This document shows positions 1 to 8,154 of a stretch of DNA of 10,307 nucleotides, piece by piece. Source of the stretch: Candidatus Omnitrophota bacterium (GTDB lineage Bacteria; Omnitrophota; Gorgyraeia; 2-01-FULL-45-10); the NCBI GenBank assembly GCA_026387135.1, contig JAPLMH010000149.1, forward strand, positions 1 to 10,307, read 5' to 3'. Under the pieces are notes generated by a model, which did no database searches, was not told the DNA's origin, and was given only the letters and a program-made list of their open reading frames with translations. Both the position numbers and the translations under genes were made by a program. Within the stretch, counting starts at the first letter, position 1. Every line of letters begins with the position of its first letter.

Positions 1-3000
1 GATACTCTTTCTTCATTCCGGTAGACGAGGTCACAACTACCCTCTTCTGTCCTTTTTTCGATTCACCGAACTCAACCACGCCGTCTATTTCGCTTATTAT
101 CGCCGGATCTTTAGGGCGCCTCGCCTCGAACAGCTCGGCAACTCTCGGCAGACCTCCGGTTATATCCTTGGTCTTCGTGACGACCCTGGGCGTCTTCGCC
201 AATATATCGCCGGCGGTAACGGCAGCCTTATCATGAACTATGATGTGAGCGCCGGCCGGTATAGGATATATCGCCAAAACTTCGTCCTTTGAATCTATAA
301 CGAGTATTTGAGGATGATAATCCCCTTTGTGCTCCACTATGACCCTGTTCTTAAGCCTGGTGGCGGGATCGAGCTCTTCCTTCATAGTCACGCCTTCTTT
401 GATGTCCTCGAACTTGAGCTTACCTGAAACTTCGGTCAATATCGGCACCGTATAAGGATCCCACTTCACGAATATCGCTCCGGCCTTGACTTTATCGCCA
501 TCGCCTGCGCGGACCAATGAGCCTTGCGGCAGCGTATGTCTTTCAAGTTCCCTGCCATCGCCGTCATTAATGCTGACCTGCCCGTTCCTGTTCAGCACTA
601 CGAACTCGCCTTCTTTTTTGGTCTTCACGACCCTTATATTATGGTACTTTACAGCACCTTCATTTTTCGATTCTATGTAAGACTGCTCAACTATTCTAGA
701 TGCCGTTCCTCCGATGTGGAACGTTCTCATTGTAAGCTGGGTTCCGGGTTCGCCGATTGACTGGGCGGCTATTATGCCGACCGCGGTTCCGAGATCTACC
801 ACGCGACCTGTCGCTAAGTCTCTTCCGTAGCACTTCGCGCAAACACCGCGCTTAGCTTCGCACGTGAGAACGCTTCTTATCCTTATCTTCTCTATGCCGG
901 CCGCTTCTATCTTTACGGCCTTCTCCATCGTTATCTCGCTCCCGGCCTCGACCAGCACCGTATCCGTAATAACGTCGACTATATTATCAAGCGCAACCCT
1001 GCCTATTATTCTTTCCGATAGGGGAACTACCACTTCGTCGCCCTCGATTATAGCGCTTATCAAGATACCGTTAACGGTATCGCAGTCGTCTATGCTTATT
1101 ATGACGTCCTGCGCCACGTCTACCAGGCGTCTCGTCATATAACCGGAATCTGCGGTCTTCAATGCGGTATCCGCCAATCCTTTGCGCGCTCCGTGCGTTG
1201 AGATGAAGTATTCGAGAACCGTGAGCCCCTCTCTGAAGTTGGCCGTGATCGGCGTTTCGATGATCTCACCGGAAGGCTTGGCCATCAGACCTCTCATACC
1301 AGCAAGCTGCCTTATCTGAAGCTTTGAACCACGGGCGCCCGAATCCGCCATCATGAATACAGGGTTGAATGAATCGAGCTCCTGGAATATAAGATCCGAT
1401 ACGTCATCCGTAGTGTGGGTCCATAAGTCTATGATCTTGTTGTATCTCTCTCTGTCGGTTATGAGACCTTTTCTGTACTGATCATCAATGTGGGCAACGT
1501 CCGTCTTTGTCCTATCCAGATACTCCTGCTTCTTAGCCGGTATCTTCAGGTCGTCAACGGATATGGAAAGGCCGGCTTTCGTTGCTTCCTCAAAGCCGGC
1601 TTTCTTCAGATCATCCAATAATTTTATTACAGCCTGGTGACCCTTCACTTTATAACATTCGTTTATGACGCCGCTGAGCTTGGATTTGCTCATGGTATCA
1701 TTAAAGAACTTTATTCCCCTGGGCAGATACTGATTGAAGAGAACCCTGCCGATCGTGGTATCTATCGAGAGCCCGTCTATCGAGACCTTTATCTTTGCGT
1801 GGATCTGGGCCTCATCGTCCTGATATGCCACTATGACCTCTTCGGCCGATGAGAACGACATCCCCTCGCCTTTAGCGCCAGGCCTCTCTTTGGTGAGATA
1901 GTAGCATCCCAACACTATATCCTGCGTAGGGGTCGTTATCGGCCTGCCGTCCGCCGGCGAAAATATGTTATTTGAAGACATCATCATCAATCGCGCTTCC
2001 ATCTGTGCTTCTACCGATAGAGGAACATGCACCGCCATCTGGTCACCGTCAAAGTCGGCGTTGAATGCCGTGCAGACCAGCGGGTGTATGCGTATCGCCT
2101 TACCTTCTATTAATACGGGCTGGAAAGCCTGTATGCTCAAACGATGGAGCGTCGGAGCTCTGTTCAGCATGACCGGATGCTCCTTGATGACTTCATCGAG
2201 GATATCCCACACTTCCAGCTTGGCCTTCTCGACCATCTTCTTGGCGCTCTTTATGCTGTGTACAAATCCTTTTTCCCTCACTTTCTTTATTATGAAAGGC
2301 TCGAAGAGTTCCAACGCCATCTTCATCGGCAATCCGCATTCATTCAATTTCAGTTCCGGACCTATGACGATAACGGACCTGCCGGAATAGTCTACGCGCT
2401 TACCGAGAAGGTTCTGTCTGAAACGGCCCTGCTTGCCTTTTAACATGTCGCTCAATGATTTCAGCGGCCTGTTGCCGGGTCCGAGCACCGGACGGCCATG
2501 TCTGCCGTTATCGAATAACGCGTCGACCGCCTCCTGGAGCATCCTCTTCTCATTGCGTATGATGATCTCGGGCGCCTTCAATTCTATAAGCTTCTTTAAT
2601 CTGTTATTCCTGTTGATGACCCTTCTGTAAAGGTCGTTCAGATCGCTTGTCGCGAACCTTCCGCCGTCCAGAGGAACTAGCGGCCTTAGATCGGGTGGTA
2701 TTACCGGAAGAGTTGTAAGGATCATCCACTCGGGCTTGTTCCCGGAGGCCTTCAACATCTCTATGATCCTCAACAGCTTTGTGCTCTTCTTCTGGGTATT
2801 GTCGCTCTTCGATTCCTTTATCTCTCTCCTGATCTTGTCGGTCAGTTTATTGAGATCGACGTCCTTTAAGAGCTCCCTTATGGCCTCTGCGCCCATCTTA
2901 GCCGTGAACTTATTACCGTATTTTTCCCTGAACTCTTTGTATCTCTCCTCCGGCAGAAGCTCCGCTTTCTTTAACGGCGTATCTCCTGGATCGGTGACTA

Positions 3001-3427
3001 TATACTCTTCATAATATAATACTTTCTCGAGCTCTCTCGAGGTCATGCCTATCAATATGCCTATCCTCGAAGGTATGACCTTAAAGAACCATACATGCGA
3101 TACCGGGCAGGCAAGGTCGATATGGCCCATTCTCTCACGGCGCACGCTCGAACGCGTAACTTCTACGCCGCATCTGTCGCAGACTATGCCCTTGTGCTTT
3201 ATCCTCTTATATTTTCCGCAATTACACTCGTAGTCTTTGGTGGGTCCGAATATTCTCTCGCAGAAGAGTCCGTCTTTTTCGGGCTTCAACGTCCTGTAGT
3301 TGATCGTCTCAGGCTTTCTGACCTCGCCCTTTGACCAGCCCTTTATAATTTCCGGAGACGCTATCTTGATGCTTATAGCGTTAAACGGATTTACCTCGTC
3401 CATCACAATGCCCATTGCGTTCTTCAA
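1..3427 (-). CDS. rpoC: DNA-directed RNA polymerase subunit beta' (partial, C-terminus beyond window)
   Basis: Catalytic beta' subunit of RNA polymerase. The frame is open from 3427 to the window edge (1142 codons); by alignment from memory with the 1407-residue E. coli protein, roughly the last 230 residues are missing. Numbered from the TTG start, the zinc finger 1 cysteines are C68, C70, C83 and C86. The active-site motif NADFDGDQ begins at residue 456 (bases 2039-2062), giving the Mg-binding aspartates D458, D460 and D462. The second zinc site is C782, C856, C863 and C866, with the same spacing as in E. coli. The bridge-helix segment GARKGLADTALKTADSGY and the trigger-loop start TMRTFHIGG are present. 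The trigger loop resumes at TKDITGGLPRVAELFEARRP, with about 190 residues between: the SI3 (beta'i6) insertion. The start is uncertain. TTG at 3427 directly follows the rpoB stop and has AAGGA 10 nt upstream. ATG at 3415 and 3403 are in frame but lack a well-placed Shine-Dalgarno. No frameshift was seen. Confidence 0.97.
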   Translation of the reverse strand, partial: MKNAMGIVMDEVNPFNAISIKIASPEIIKGWSKGEVRKPETINYRTLKPEKDGLFCERIFGPTKDYECNCGKYKRIKHKGIVCDRCGVEVTRSSVRRERMGHIDLACPVSHVWFFKVIPSRIGILIGMTSRELEKVLYYEEYIVTDPGDTPLKKAELLPEERYKEFREKYGNKFTAKMGAEAIRELLKDVDLNKLTDKIRREIKESKSDNTQKKSTKLLRIIEMLKASGNKPEWMILTTLPVIPPDLRPLVPLDGGRFATSDLNDLYRRVINRNNRLKKLIELKAPEIIIRNEKRMLQEAVDALFDNGRHGRPVLGPGNRPLKSLSDMLKGKQGRFRQNLLGKRVDYSGRSVIVIGPELKLNECGLPMKMALELFEPFIIKKVREKGFVHSIKSAKKMVEKAKLEVWDILDEVIKEHPVMLNRAPTLHRLSIQAFQPVLIEGKAIRIHPLVCTAFNADFDGDQMAVHVPLSVEAQMEARLMMMSSNNIFSPADGRPITTPTQDIVLGCYYLTKERPGAKGEGMSFSSAEEVIVAYQDDEAQIHAKIKVSIDGLSIDTTIGRVLFNQYLPRGIKFFNDTMSKSKLSGVINECYKVKGHQAVIKLLDDLKKAGFEEATKAGLSISVDDLKIPAKKQEYLDRTKTDVAHIDDQYRKGLITDRERYNKIIDLWTHTTDDVSDLIFQELDSFNPVFMMADSGARGSKLQIRQLAGMRGLMAKPSGEIIETPITANFREGLTVLEYFISTHGARKGLADTALKTADSGYMTRRLVDVAQDVIISIDDCDTVNGILISAIIEGDEVVVPLSERIIGRVALDNIVDVITDTVLVEAGSEITMEKAVKIEAAGIEKIRIRSVLTCEAKRGVCAKCYGRDLATGRVVDLGTAVGIIAAQSIGEPGTQLTMRTFHIGGTASRIVEQSYIESKNEGAVKYHNIRVVKTKKEGEFVVLNRNGQVSINDGDGRELERHTLPQGSLVRAGDGDKVKAGAIFVKWDPYTVPILTEVSGKLKFEDIKEGVTMKEELDPATRLKNRVIVEHKGDYHPQILVIDSKDEVLAIYPIPAGAHIIVHDKAAVTAGDILAKTPRVVTKTKDITGGLPRVAELFEARRPKDPAIISEIDGVVEFGESKKGQKRVVVTSSTGMKKEY

Positions 3428-6400
3428 CTATTTTTTATCCTTCTCAATATTGGGATCGGTTTTTCTTTCCATCCTTATGTCAAGGCCCAGGCTCTGAAGC
3501 TCCTTCACCAGAACGTTGAATGATTCGGGCGTTCCGGGCTTCAAAGTATGTTCGCCTTTTACTATAGATTCGTATATCTTGGTCCTTCCTAAAACGTCGT
3601 CGCTCTTTACCGTGAGGAGCTCCTGCAGAGTGAAGGCCGCGCCGTATGCTTCGAGCGCCCACACTTCCATCTCTCCGAACCTCTGGCCTCCGAACTGAGC
3701 CTTTCCTCCGAGCGGCTGCTGCGTGACGAGCGAATAAGGCCCGATCGAACGCGCGTGTATTTTGTCATCCACAAGGTGAGCCAGTTTAAGCATATATATG
3801 TAGCCGACCGTTACCTTCTGGTCGAAATTCCTGCCCGATAATCCGTCGCGAACGGCGACCTTGCCCTCAAGCGGTATGTTGGCCTTCTTCATCTCTTCTT
3901 TTATCTCGGTCTCTGTTGCGCCGTCGAATACAGGCGTCGAGATGTGTAGGCCTAAAACCTGAGCTGCCCAGCCAAGATGTGTTTCAAGTATCTGTCCGAC
4001 GTTCATACGGCTCGGCACTCCCAGAGGATTGAGCACTATCTCGACCGGCGTTCCGTCCTCCAGGAACGGCATATCCTCTTCCGGAAGTATCTTGGCTATA
4101 ACTCCCTTGTTCCCGTGGCGTCCTGCCATCTTATCACCTACGGATATCTTCTTCTTGCTGGCGACGTATACTTTGACCTTCTTCAATACGCCGGGCGGAA
4201 GTTCGTCGCCTCTCTTTACCCTGTCTATCTCTCTCTCGAGCTCAAACGTAAGTTCTTCTATCTGGCTGTCGAGGAACTTCACTACTCTCAATATCTCCTG
4301 CTCGACTTCCGGATTATTATGTATCTTTATGCTGTCGAGATCGCCCTTCTCCACTATCTTGCCCAGATCCTTGACCCTTATCGTCCTGCCCTGAGCTATC
4401 AGAACCCGCCCGGACTCCTGATTCAAAATACTTGAAGCAAGCTTCTGGCCGGACAATAATTTATGCAGCTTCTTCTGCTTCTCTTCTTTTATCTTGTTTA
4501 TCTGTGTTTCAAAGGTCGCCTCGAGGGCCTTTATCTCTTTCAGCTCTATAGTTCTCTCTTCTTTGGTCTTGGAACGCGCATCCCGGCGGGCAAATACCCT
4601 GACATCTACCACTATGCCCTCTACTCCCGGGGACGCTATCAATGACGTATCCCTTACATCTCCGGCCTTCTCACCGAATATCGCGCGCAACAACTTCTCT
4701 TCCGGGGAGAGCTCGGTCTCAGACTTAGGCGTAACCTTGCCCACCAGGATATCTCCGGGCCCGACTTCCGCGCCTAATCGTATTATGCCGCTCTCATCCA
4801 GATTGCCTAAAGCTTCATCGCCCACATTCGGTATGTCACGCGTTATCTCTTCGTTGCCGAGGCGCGTATCTCTGGCTTCAACTTCGAACTCTTCTATGTG
4901 AATTGAGGTGAATACGTCCCCGCTTACCAGTTTTTGGCTCATTAGAATGGCGTCTTCGAAGTTATATCCGCGCCAAGGCATGAAAGCTACGAGGATATTC
5001 CTGCCCAAGGCAAGCTCTCCGTCTTTCGTCCCTACGCCATCGGCTATTACTTCGCCGGCTTTTACGGACTGTCCTACCTTAACTAACGGCCTCTGGTTTA
5101 TACATGTGTTTGCGTTGGATCTCTCAAATTTTCTAAGCTTATACACTTTGCCGCTTACCACTATCTCTTCCGAATCGACGCTCGAAACATTGCCGGCTCC
5201 TGTGGCGATAACCACCGCCCCGGAATCCTTAGCGGTCCTGTACTCCATTCCGGTGCCGACAAAAGGAGCCTCCGGGTCCATCAACGGAACGGCCTGTCTC
5301 TGCATGTTAGAGCCCATCAGCGCGCGGTTAGCGTCATCATGCTCTAAGAACGGTATGAGACTGGCGGCAACGCTCACGAGCTGTCTCGGAGAGACGTCCA
5401 TATATTGAATATCTTTGGGAGCTGCCTTTATAAAATCGTCTTTGAAACGGCTGAATATCTTGTCTTCCACGAAGTGACCTTTCGCGTCGATCTTCGCGTT
5501 CGCCTGAGCTATGACATACATATCCTCGACATCCGCCGAGAGATAATCTATCTTCTCCGTAACTCTTCCATTCTCAACTTTTCGGTAAGGGGTCTCGATG
5601 AATCCGAACTCATTAAGTTTTCCATAGGTACTGAGCGAAGATATGAGACCGATGTTCGGTCCTTCGGGAGTTTCTATAGGGCAGAGCCTGCCATAATGTG
5701 AATAGTGAACGTCGCGGACTTCAAATCCAGCCCTATCTCTGTTCAAGCCGCCGGGCCCGAGGCCGCTCAAGCGCCTCTTGTGGGTCATCTCTGCAAGCGG
5801 ATTGGTCTGGTCCATGAACTGTGAAAGCTGGCTGCGTCCGAAGAAGTCGCGTATCACGCTGGAGATGAGCTTCGCGTTCAAAAGATTGTGCGGCATCACG
5901 TTAGCCAGGTCGTATAAGTTCATCCTCTCCCGGCATGCCCTTTCGGCTCTTACCAGCCCTATCCTTATCTGGTTCAACAGAAGCTCTCCGACGCAGCGTA
6001 CGCGCCTGTTACCAAGATGGTCGATGTCGTCTATATTGGCTTCGCCGTTCTTTACCGCTATCAATCCAAGTATAACCTTTATCAGCGTATCAGCAGTAAG
6101 CAGCCTCTCTTCAAGAGAGACCTTCATTCCCAGCTTGCGATTCAGCATGTGACGGCCCACGCCGCCCAGATCATAACGTTTTATATCGAAGAATAGCTTA
6201 TCCACTAAAGTAGCGGCAGATTCGGCTGTCGGGGGATCCCCGGGCCTCATCTTTCTGTATATATCGAGCGCCGCATCCTCTTTCGTCTTATTATTATCTT
6301 TCTTTAATGTATTTAAAATTTCCGGATACGAAGTCCTTAAGACCTCTATATTGCGTATGCCGGCATCCCATATCTTGTCTGCCAACTCTTTAGTTATGGG

Positions 6401-7147
6401 CTGGTTCTTCTCGGCCACTAAAAGATTGGCCTCTTTATTGACAGCATCATGCGCCAAAGTCTGGCCTATCAGCTTTTCAAGTTGAGAATGCCTGGTAAGT
6501 TCGTGTTTATCGATGCCGCTAAAGGCCTTCGCTATGGCTTCATCTGTGGAAAATCCGAATGTTCTTAAGAGGGACGTCGCCAGGAACTTTCTCTTCCTGT
6601 CTATATAAACATAGAGAACGTCGTTTATATCTATCTCGAACTCTATCCATGCGCCGCGGTAAGGGATGACCCTTGCGGAGAATATCTTTTTGCCTGTTAG
6701 GTGCATCTCCTCTTCGAAAGATATACCGGGAGAACGGTGCAGCTGGCTGACAACGACTCTTTCATCGCCGTTTATGATGAAAGTGCCCGTATCGGTCATC
6801 AGGGGGATGTCTCCAAGATAGACTTCCTGCTCCTTAGTCTCCTTCTTGGATTTCAAGCGCAGCATCAACTTCAAAGGAGCGGCATAAGACATGCCCCTCT
6901 TCTGGCATTCATATATCTGGTATTTGGGCTTGCCGATACTGTAGCTTAAATATTCCAGCTTATATTCGCCGTCTGAATTCTCTATCGGGAATACCTCTCT
7001 GAATGCGGACTCCAACCCTATATTCTTGCGCTTGGACTTAGCGACATCCGTCTGCAGGAACTCCCTGTAGGACTCCAGCTGGAGCTCCAGGAGGTTCGGA
7101 AGCTCGTAGCATTCCTCTATCTTCGCGTAACTTTTTCTCTTAAGCAT
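3428..7147 (-). CDS. rpoB: DNA-directed RNA polymerase subunit beta
   Basis: Beta subunit of RNA polymerase, complete at 1239 residues from ATG 7147. A TTG directly before it (7150) would add one Met, but AAGG at 7155-7158 is 7 nt from the ATG and only 4 nt from the TTG. The N-terminus (ELPNLLELQLESY) and the lobe/protrusion motifs are standard. The rifampicin pocket reads SQLSQFMDQTNPLAEMTHKR around residue 440. It keeps the equivalents of E. coli Q513, D516, H526 and S531 (here Q443, D446, H456, S461), so the enzyme should be rifampicin sensitive. Next come HYGRLCPIETPEGPNIGLI, the PWRGYNFEDA motif near 725-734 and the flap. A charged, coiled-coil-like insertion occupies roughly 857-980, after GEKAGDVRDTSL and before VGDKMAGRHGNKGV; it matches the position of the E. 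coli beta-i9 insertion. The C-terminal QPLGGKAQFGGQRFGEMEVW clamp is intact. The rpoB stop abuts the rpoC start. Confidence 0.99.
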   Translation of the reverse strand: MLKRKSYAKIEECYELPNLLELQLESYREFLQTDVAKSKRKNIGLESAFREVFPIENSDGEYKLEYLSYSIGKPKYQIYECQKRGMSYAAPLKLMLRLKSKKETKEQEVYLGDIPLMTDTGTFIINGDERVVVSQLHRSPGISFEEEMHLTGKKIFSARVIPYRGAWIEFEIDINDVLYVYIDRKRKFLATSLLRTFGFSTDEAIAKAFSGIDKHELTRHSQLEKLIGQTLAHDAVNKEANLLVAEKNQPITKELADKIWDAGIRNIEVLRTSYPEILNTLKKDNNKTKEDAALDIYRKMRPGDPPTAESAATLVDKLFFDIKRYDLGGVGRHMLNRKLGMKVSLEERLLTADTLIKVILGLIAVKNGEANIDDIDHLGNRRVRCVGELLLNQIRIGLVRAERACRERMNLYDLANVMPHNLLNAKLISSVIRDFFGRSQLSQFMDQTNPLAEMTHKRRLSGLGPGGLNRDRAGFEVRDVHYSHYGRLCPIETPEGPNIGLISSLSTYGKLNEFGFIETPYRKVENGRVTEKIDYLSADVEDMYVIAQANAKIDAKGHFVEDKIFSRFKDDFIKAAPKDIQYMDVSPRQLVSVAASLIPFLEHDDANRALMGSNMQRQAVPLMDPEAPFVGTGMEYRTAKDSGAVVIATGAGNVSSVDSEEIVVSGKVYKLRKFERSNANTCINQRPLVKVGQSVKAGEVIADGVGTKDGELALGRNILVAFMPWRGYNFEDAILMSQKLVSGDVFTSIHIEEFEVEARDTRLGNEEITRDIPNVGDEALGNLDESGIIRLGAEVGPGDILVGKVTPKSETELSPEEKLLRAIFGEKAGDVRDTSLIASPGVEGIVVDVRVFARRDARSKTKEERTIELKEIKALEATFETQINKIKEEKQKKLHKLLSGQKLASSILNQESGRVLIAQGRTIRVKDLGKIVEKGDLDSIKIHNNPEVEQEILRVVKFLDSQIEELTFELEREIDRVKRGDELPPGVLKKVKVYVASKKKISVGDKMAGRHGNKGVIAKILPEEDMPFLEDGTPVEIVLNPLGVPSRMNVGQILETHLGWAAQVLGLHISTPVFDGATETEIKEEMKKANIPLEGKVAVRDGLSGRNFDQKVTVGYIYMLKLAHLVDDKIHARSIGPYSLVTQQPLGGKAQFGGQRFGEMEVWALEAYGAAFTLQELLTVKSDDVLGRTKIYESIVKGEHTLKPGTPESFNVLVKELQSLGLDIRMERKTDPNIEKDKK
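3438..3442 (-). promoter_or_regulatory. Ribosome binding site favouring the TTG start of rpoC
   Basis: AAGGA (within GAGAAGGAT) lies inside the last codons of rpoB. It is 10 nt before TTG 3427, but 22 and 34 nt before the in-frame ATG codons at 3415 and 3403. This decides the start in favour of TTG and implies that ribosomes finishing rpoB can restart directly on rpoC (TAG followed at once by TTG). The assignment comes from spacing alone. Confidence 0.5.
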
Positions 7148-7155
7148 CAATGACC

Positions 7156-7569
7156 TTATTTTAACTCGACCTTACCGCCAGCCGCTTCAAGCTGTTTCTT
7201 TATCTTTTCGGCTTCATCCTTAGTTGCGCCTTCTTTGATCGTCTTGGGAGCTCCGTCAACGAGATCCTTCGCTTCTTTCAAGCCGAGGCTTGTAAGAGTG
7301 CGCAGTTCTTTAATGACGTTGATCTTGTTGGCGCCTGCACTCGTAAGCACTACGTTGAATGTAGTCTTCTCTTCTGCAACAGCCGCGCCCGCAGCGCCCG
7401 CTCCTGCGCCGACAGCCGCAACAGCGACCGGTGCCGCAGCTGATACCCCGAACTTATCTTCGAGAGCTTTGACAAGGTCTGCAAGCTCAAGGACCGTCAT
7501 GGCCCCGATACTATCCATCACATCTTTCATCTTTTTGGTCAATTCCACCTTTGCCTCTTTTGTTTCCAT
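7156..7569 (-). CDS. rplL: 50S ribosomal protein L7/L12
   Basis: Stalk protein that forms dimers on L10 and recruits translational GTPases to the ribosome. It has 137 residues, about 10-15 longer than usual because of an extra charged N-terminal segment (METKEAKVELTKK) before the dimerisation domain (about 14-43, ending KFGVSAAAP). An Ala/Gly hinge follows (about 44-65), then the C-terminal factor-binding domain (FNVVLTSAGANKINVIKELR, then LGLKEAKDLVDGAPKTIKEG) to VELK. One small deviation is TSLGLKEAK where TGLGLKEAK is usual. The long start is chosen because an excellent Shine-Dalgarno lies 8 nt upstream of ATG 7569, while the in-frame ATG at codon 14 has none. The gene lies 20 nt after rplJ, and its TAA overlaps the AAGG used by rpoB, 8 nt downstream. 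Confidence 0.98.
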   Translation of the reverse strand: METKEAKVELTKKMKDVMDSIGAMTVLELADLVKALEDKFGVSAAAPVAVAAVGAGAGAAGAAVAEEKTTFNVVLTSAGANKINVIKELRTLTSLGLKEAKDLVDGAPKTIKEGATKDEAEKIKKQLEAAGGKVELK

Positions 7570-7576
7570 TTTACTA

Positions 7577-7585
7577 TCTCCTCCC
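7577..7585 (-). promoter_or_regulatory. Strong Shine-Dalgarno sequence for rplL
   Basis: The mRNA reads GGGAGGAGA, with AGGAG ending 8 nt before the rplL ATG. A second AGGAG overlaps the rplJ stop codon (7587-7591). It is by far the best ribosome binding site in the cluster; the other genes have weak or partial sites inside the preceding coding sequence. Since L7/L12 is present in several copies per ribosome, a stronger site here fits its need for higher synthesis than L10. That functional reading is inference. Confidence 0.85.
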
Positions 7586-7589
7586 TCTC

Positions 7590-8150
7590 CTATTGTGTTG
7601 GTTGCGCCTCAGGGCGCTTTTCTTTACTTACCTTTACAGCATCCACTACATATACGAACTTCCTGAGCAACCCGCCCAGTACACTTACAAAACCTGTTAT
7701 CGGCGCCTTTATCCCGCCCACTACCTGCGCCAAAAGGACTTCCTTCGAAGGCAGGCTGGCCATCTCTTTGACTTTATCCACCGCCACGAGCTTACCATCT
7801 ATTATAGCGCCTTTTATTTTGAACTTTTCATGAGTCTTGGAGAAATTGACCAGGACCTTTGACGTAGCTACAATATCATCGCCGCTCAACGATATACCCA
7901 CTCCGCCGTCTATAAGCGGCTTTGCGTCTTCCAGCTTCAGTTGGTCGAGAACGACGTTCATCATGGAGTTCTTCACTACAAAAAATGTGCCCTTAGAAGG
8001 CCTGAGACTCTTCCTGACGCTTTCCAGGTCCGAAACCGAGGATCCCATAAAATTGGTGATGAAAAAATTGGGGCGTTCCTTGATATCGTTCAGGATCTCG
8101 CCTATCATCCTGTCTTTACAAAGCTTTCCGTATCCCTGTTTCTTTTCCAT
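7590..8150 (-). CDS. rplJ: 50S ribosomal protein L10
   Basis: Base of the L7/L12 stalk; binds 23S rRNA with its N-terminal domain and L7/L12 dimers with its C-terminal helix. It has 186 residues, slightly longer than the 165-175 common in the family. The recognisable core runs from FFITNFMGSSVSDLESVRKS (residues 29-48; the more usual form is G-L-T-V rather than G-S-S-V) through TFFVVKNSMMNVVL (55-68) to GGVGISLSGDD (82-92). The rest follows with IKGAIIDGKLV (112-122) and ASLPSKEVLLAQVVGGIKAP (131-150). The last 35 residues (GFVSVLGGLLRKFVYVVDAV and a charged tail) form the stalk helix, long enough for about two dimers. The start at ATG 8150 lies 4 nt after rplA, with AGG of the last rplA codon as ribosome binding site. 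No room exists for the L10 leader found before rplJ in E. coli. Confidence 0.97.
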   Translation of the reverse strand: MEKKQGYGKLCKDRMIGEILNDIKERPNFFITNFMGSSVSDLESVRKSLRPSKGTFFVVKNSMMNVVLDQLKLEDAKPLIDGGVGISLSGDDIVATSKVLVNFSKTHEKFKIKGAIIDGKLVAVDKVKEMASLPSKEVLLAQVVGGIKAPITGFVSVLGGLLRKFVYVVDAVKVSKEKRPEAQPTQ

Positions 8151-8154
8151 ATTT

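Noticed and set aside
3480..3662. A 60-codon minus-strand frame within the 3' end of rpoB
   Set aside because: It is an alternative frame of rpoB with no ribosome binding site and no family similarity.
4908..5408. Plus-strand open frame of 166 codons inside rpoB
   Set aside because: It is antisense to a fully conserved part of rpoB, has no recognisable domain, and its composition is what the complementary strand of rpoB gives.
7235..7666. Plus-strand open frame rich in Ala/Pro/Thr opposite rplL
   Set aside because: The low-complexity segment is the reverse complement of the Ala/Gly hinge of L7/L12, not an independent gene.
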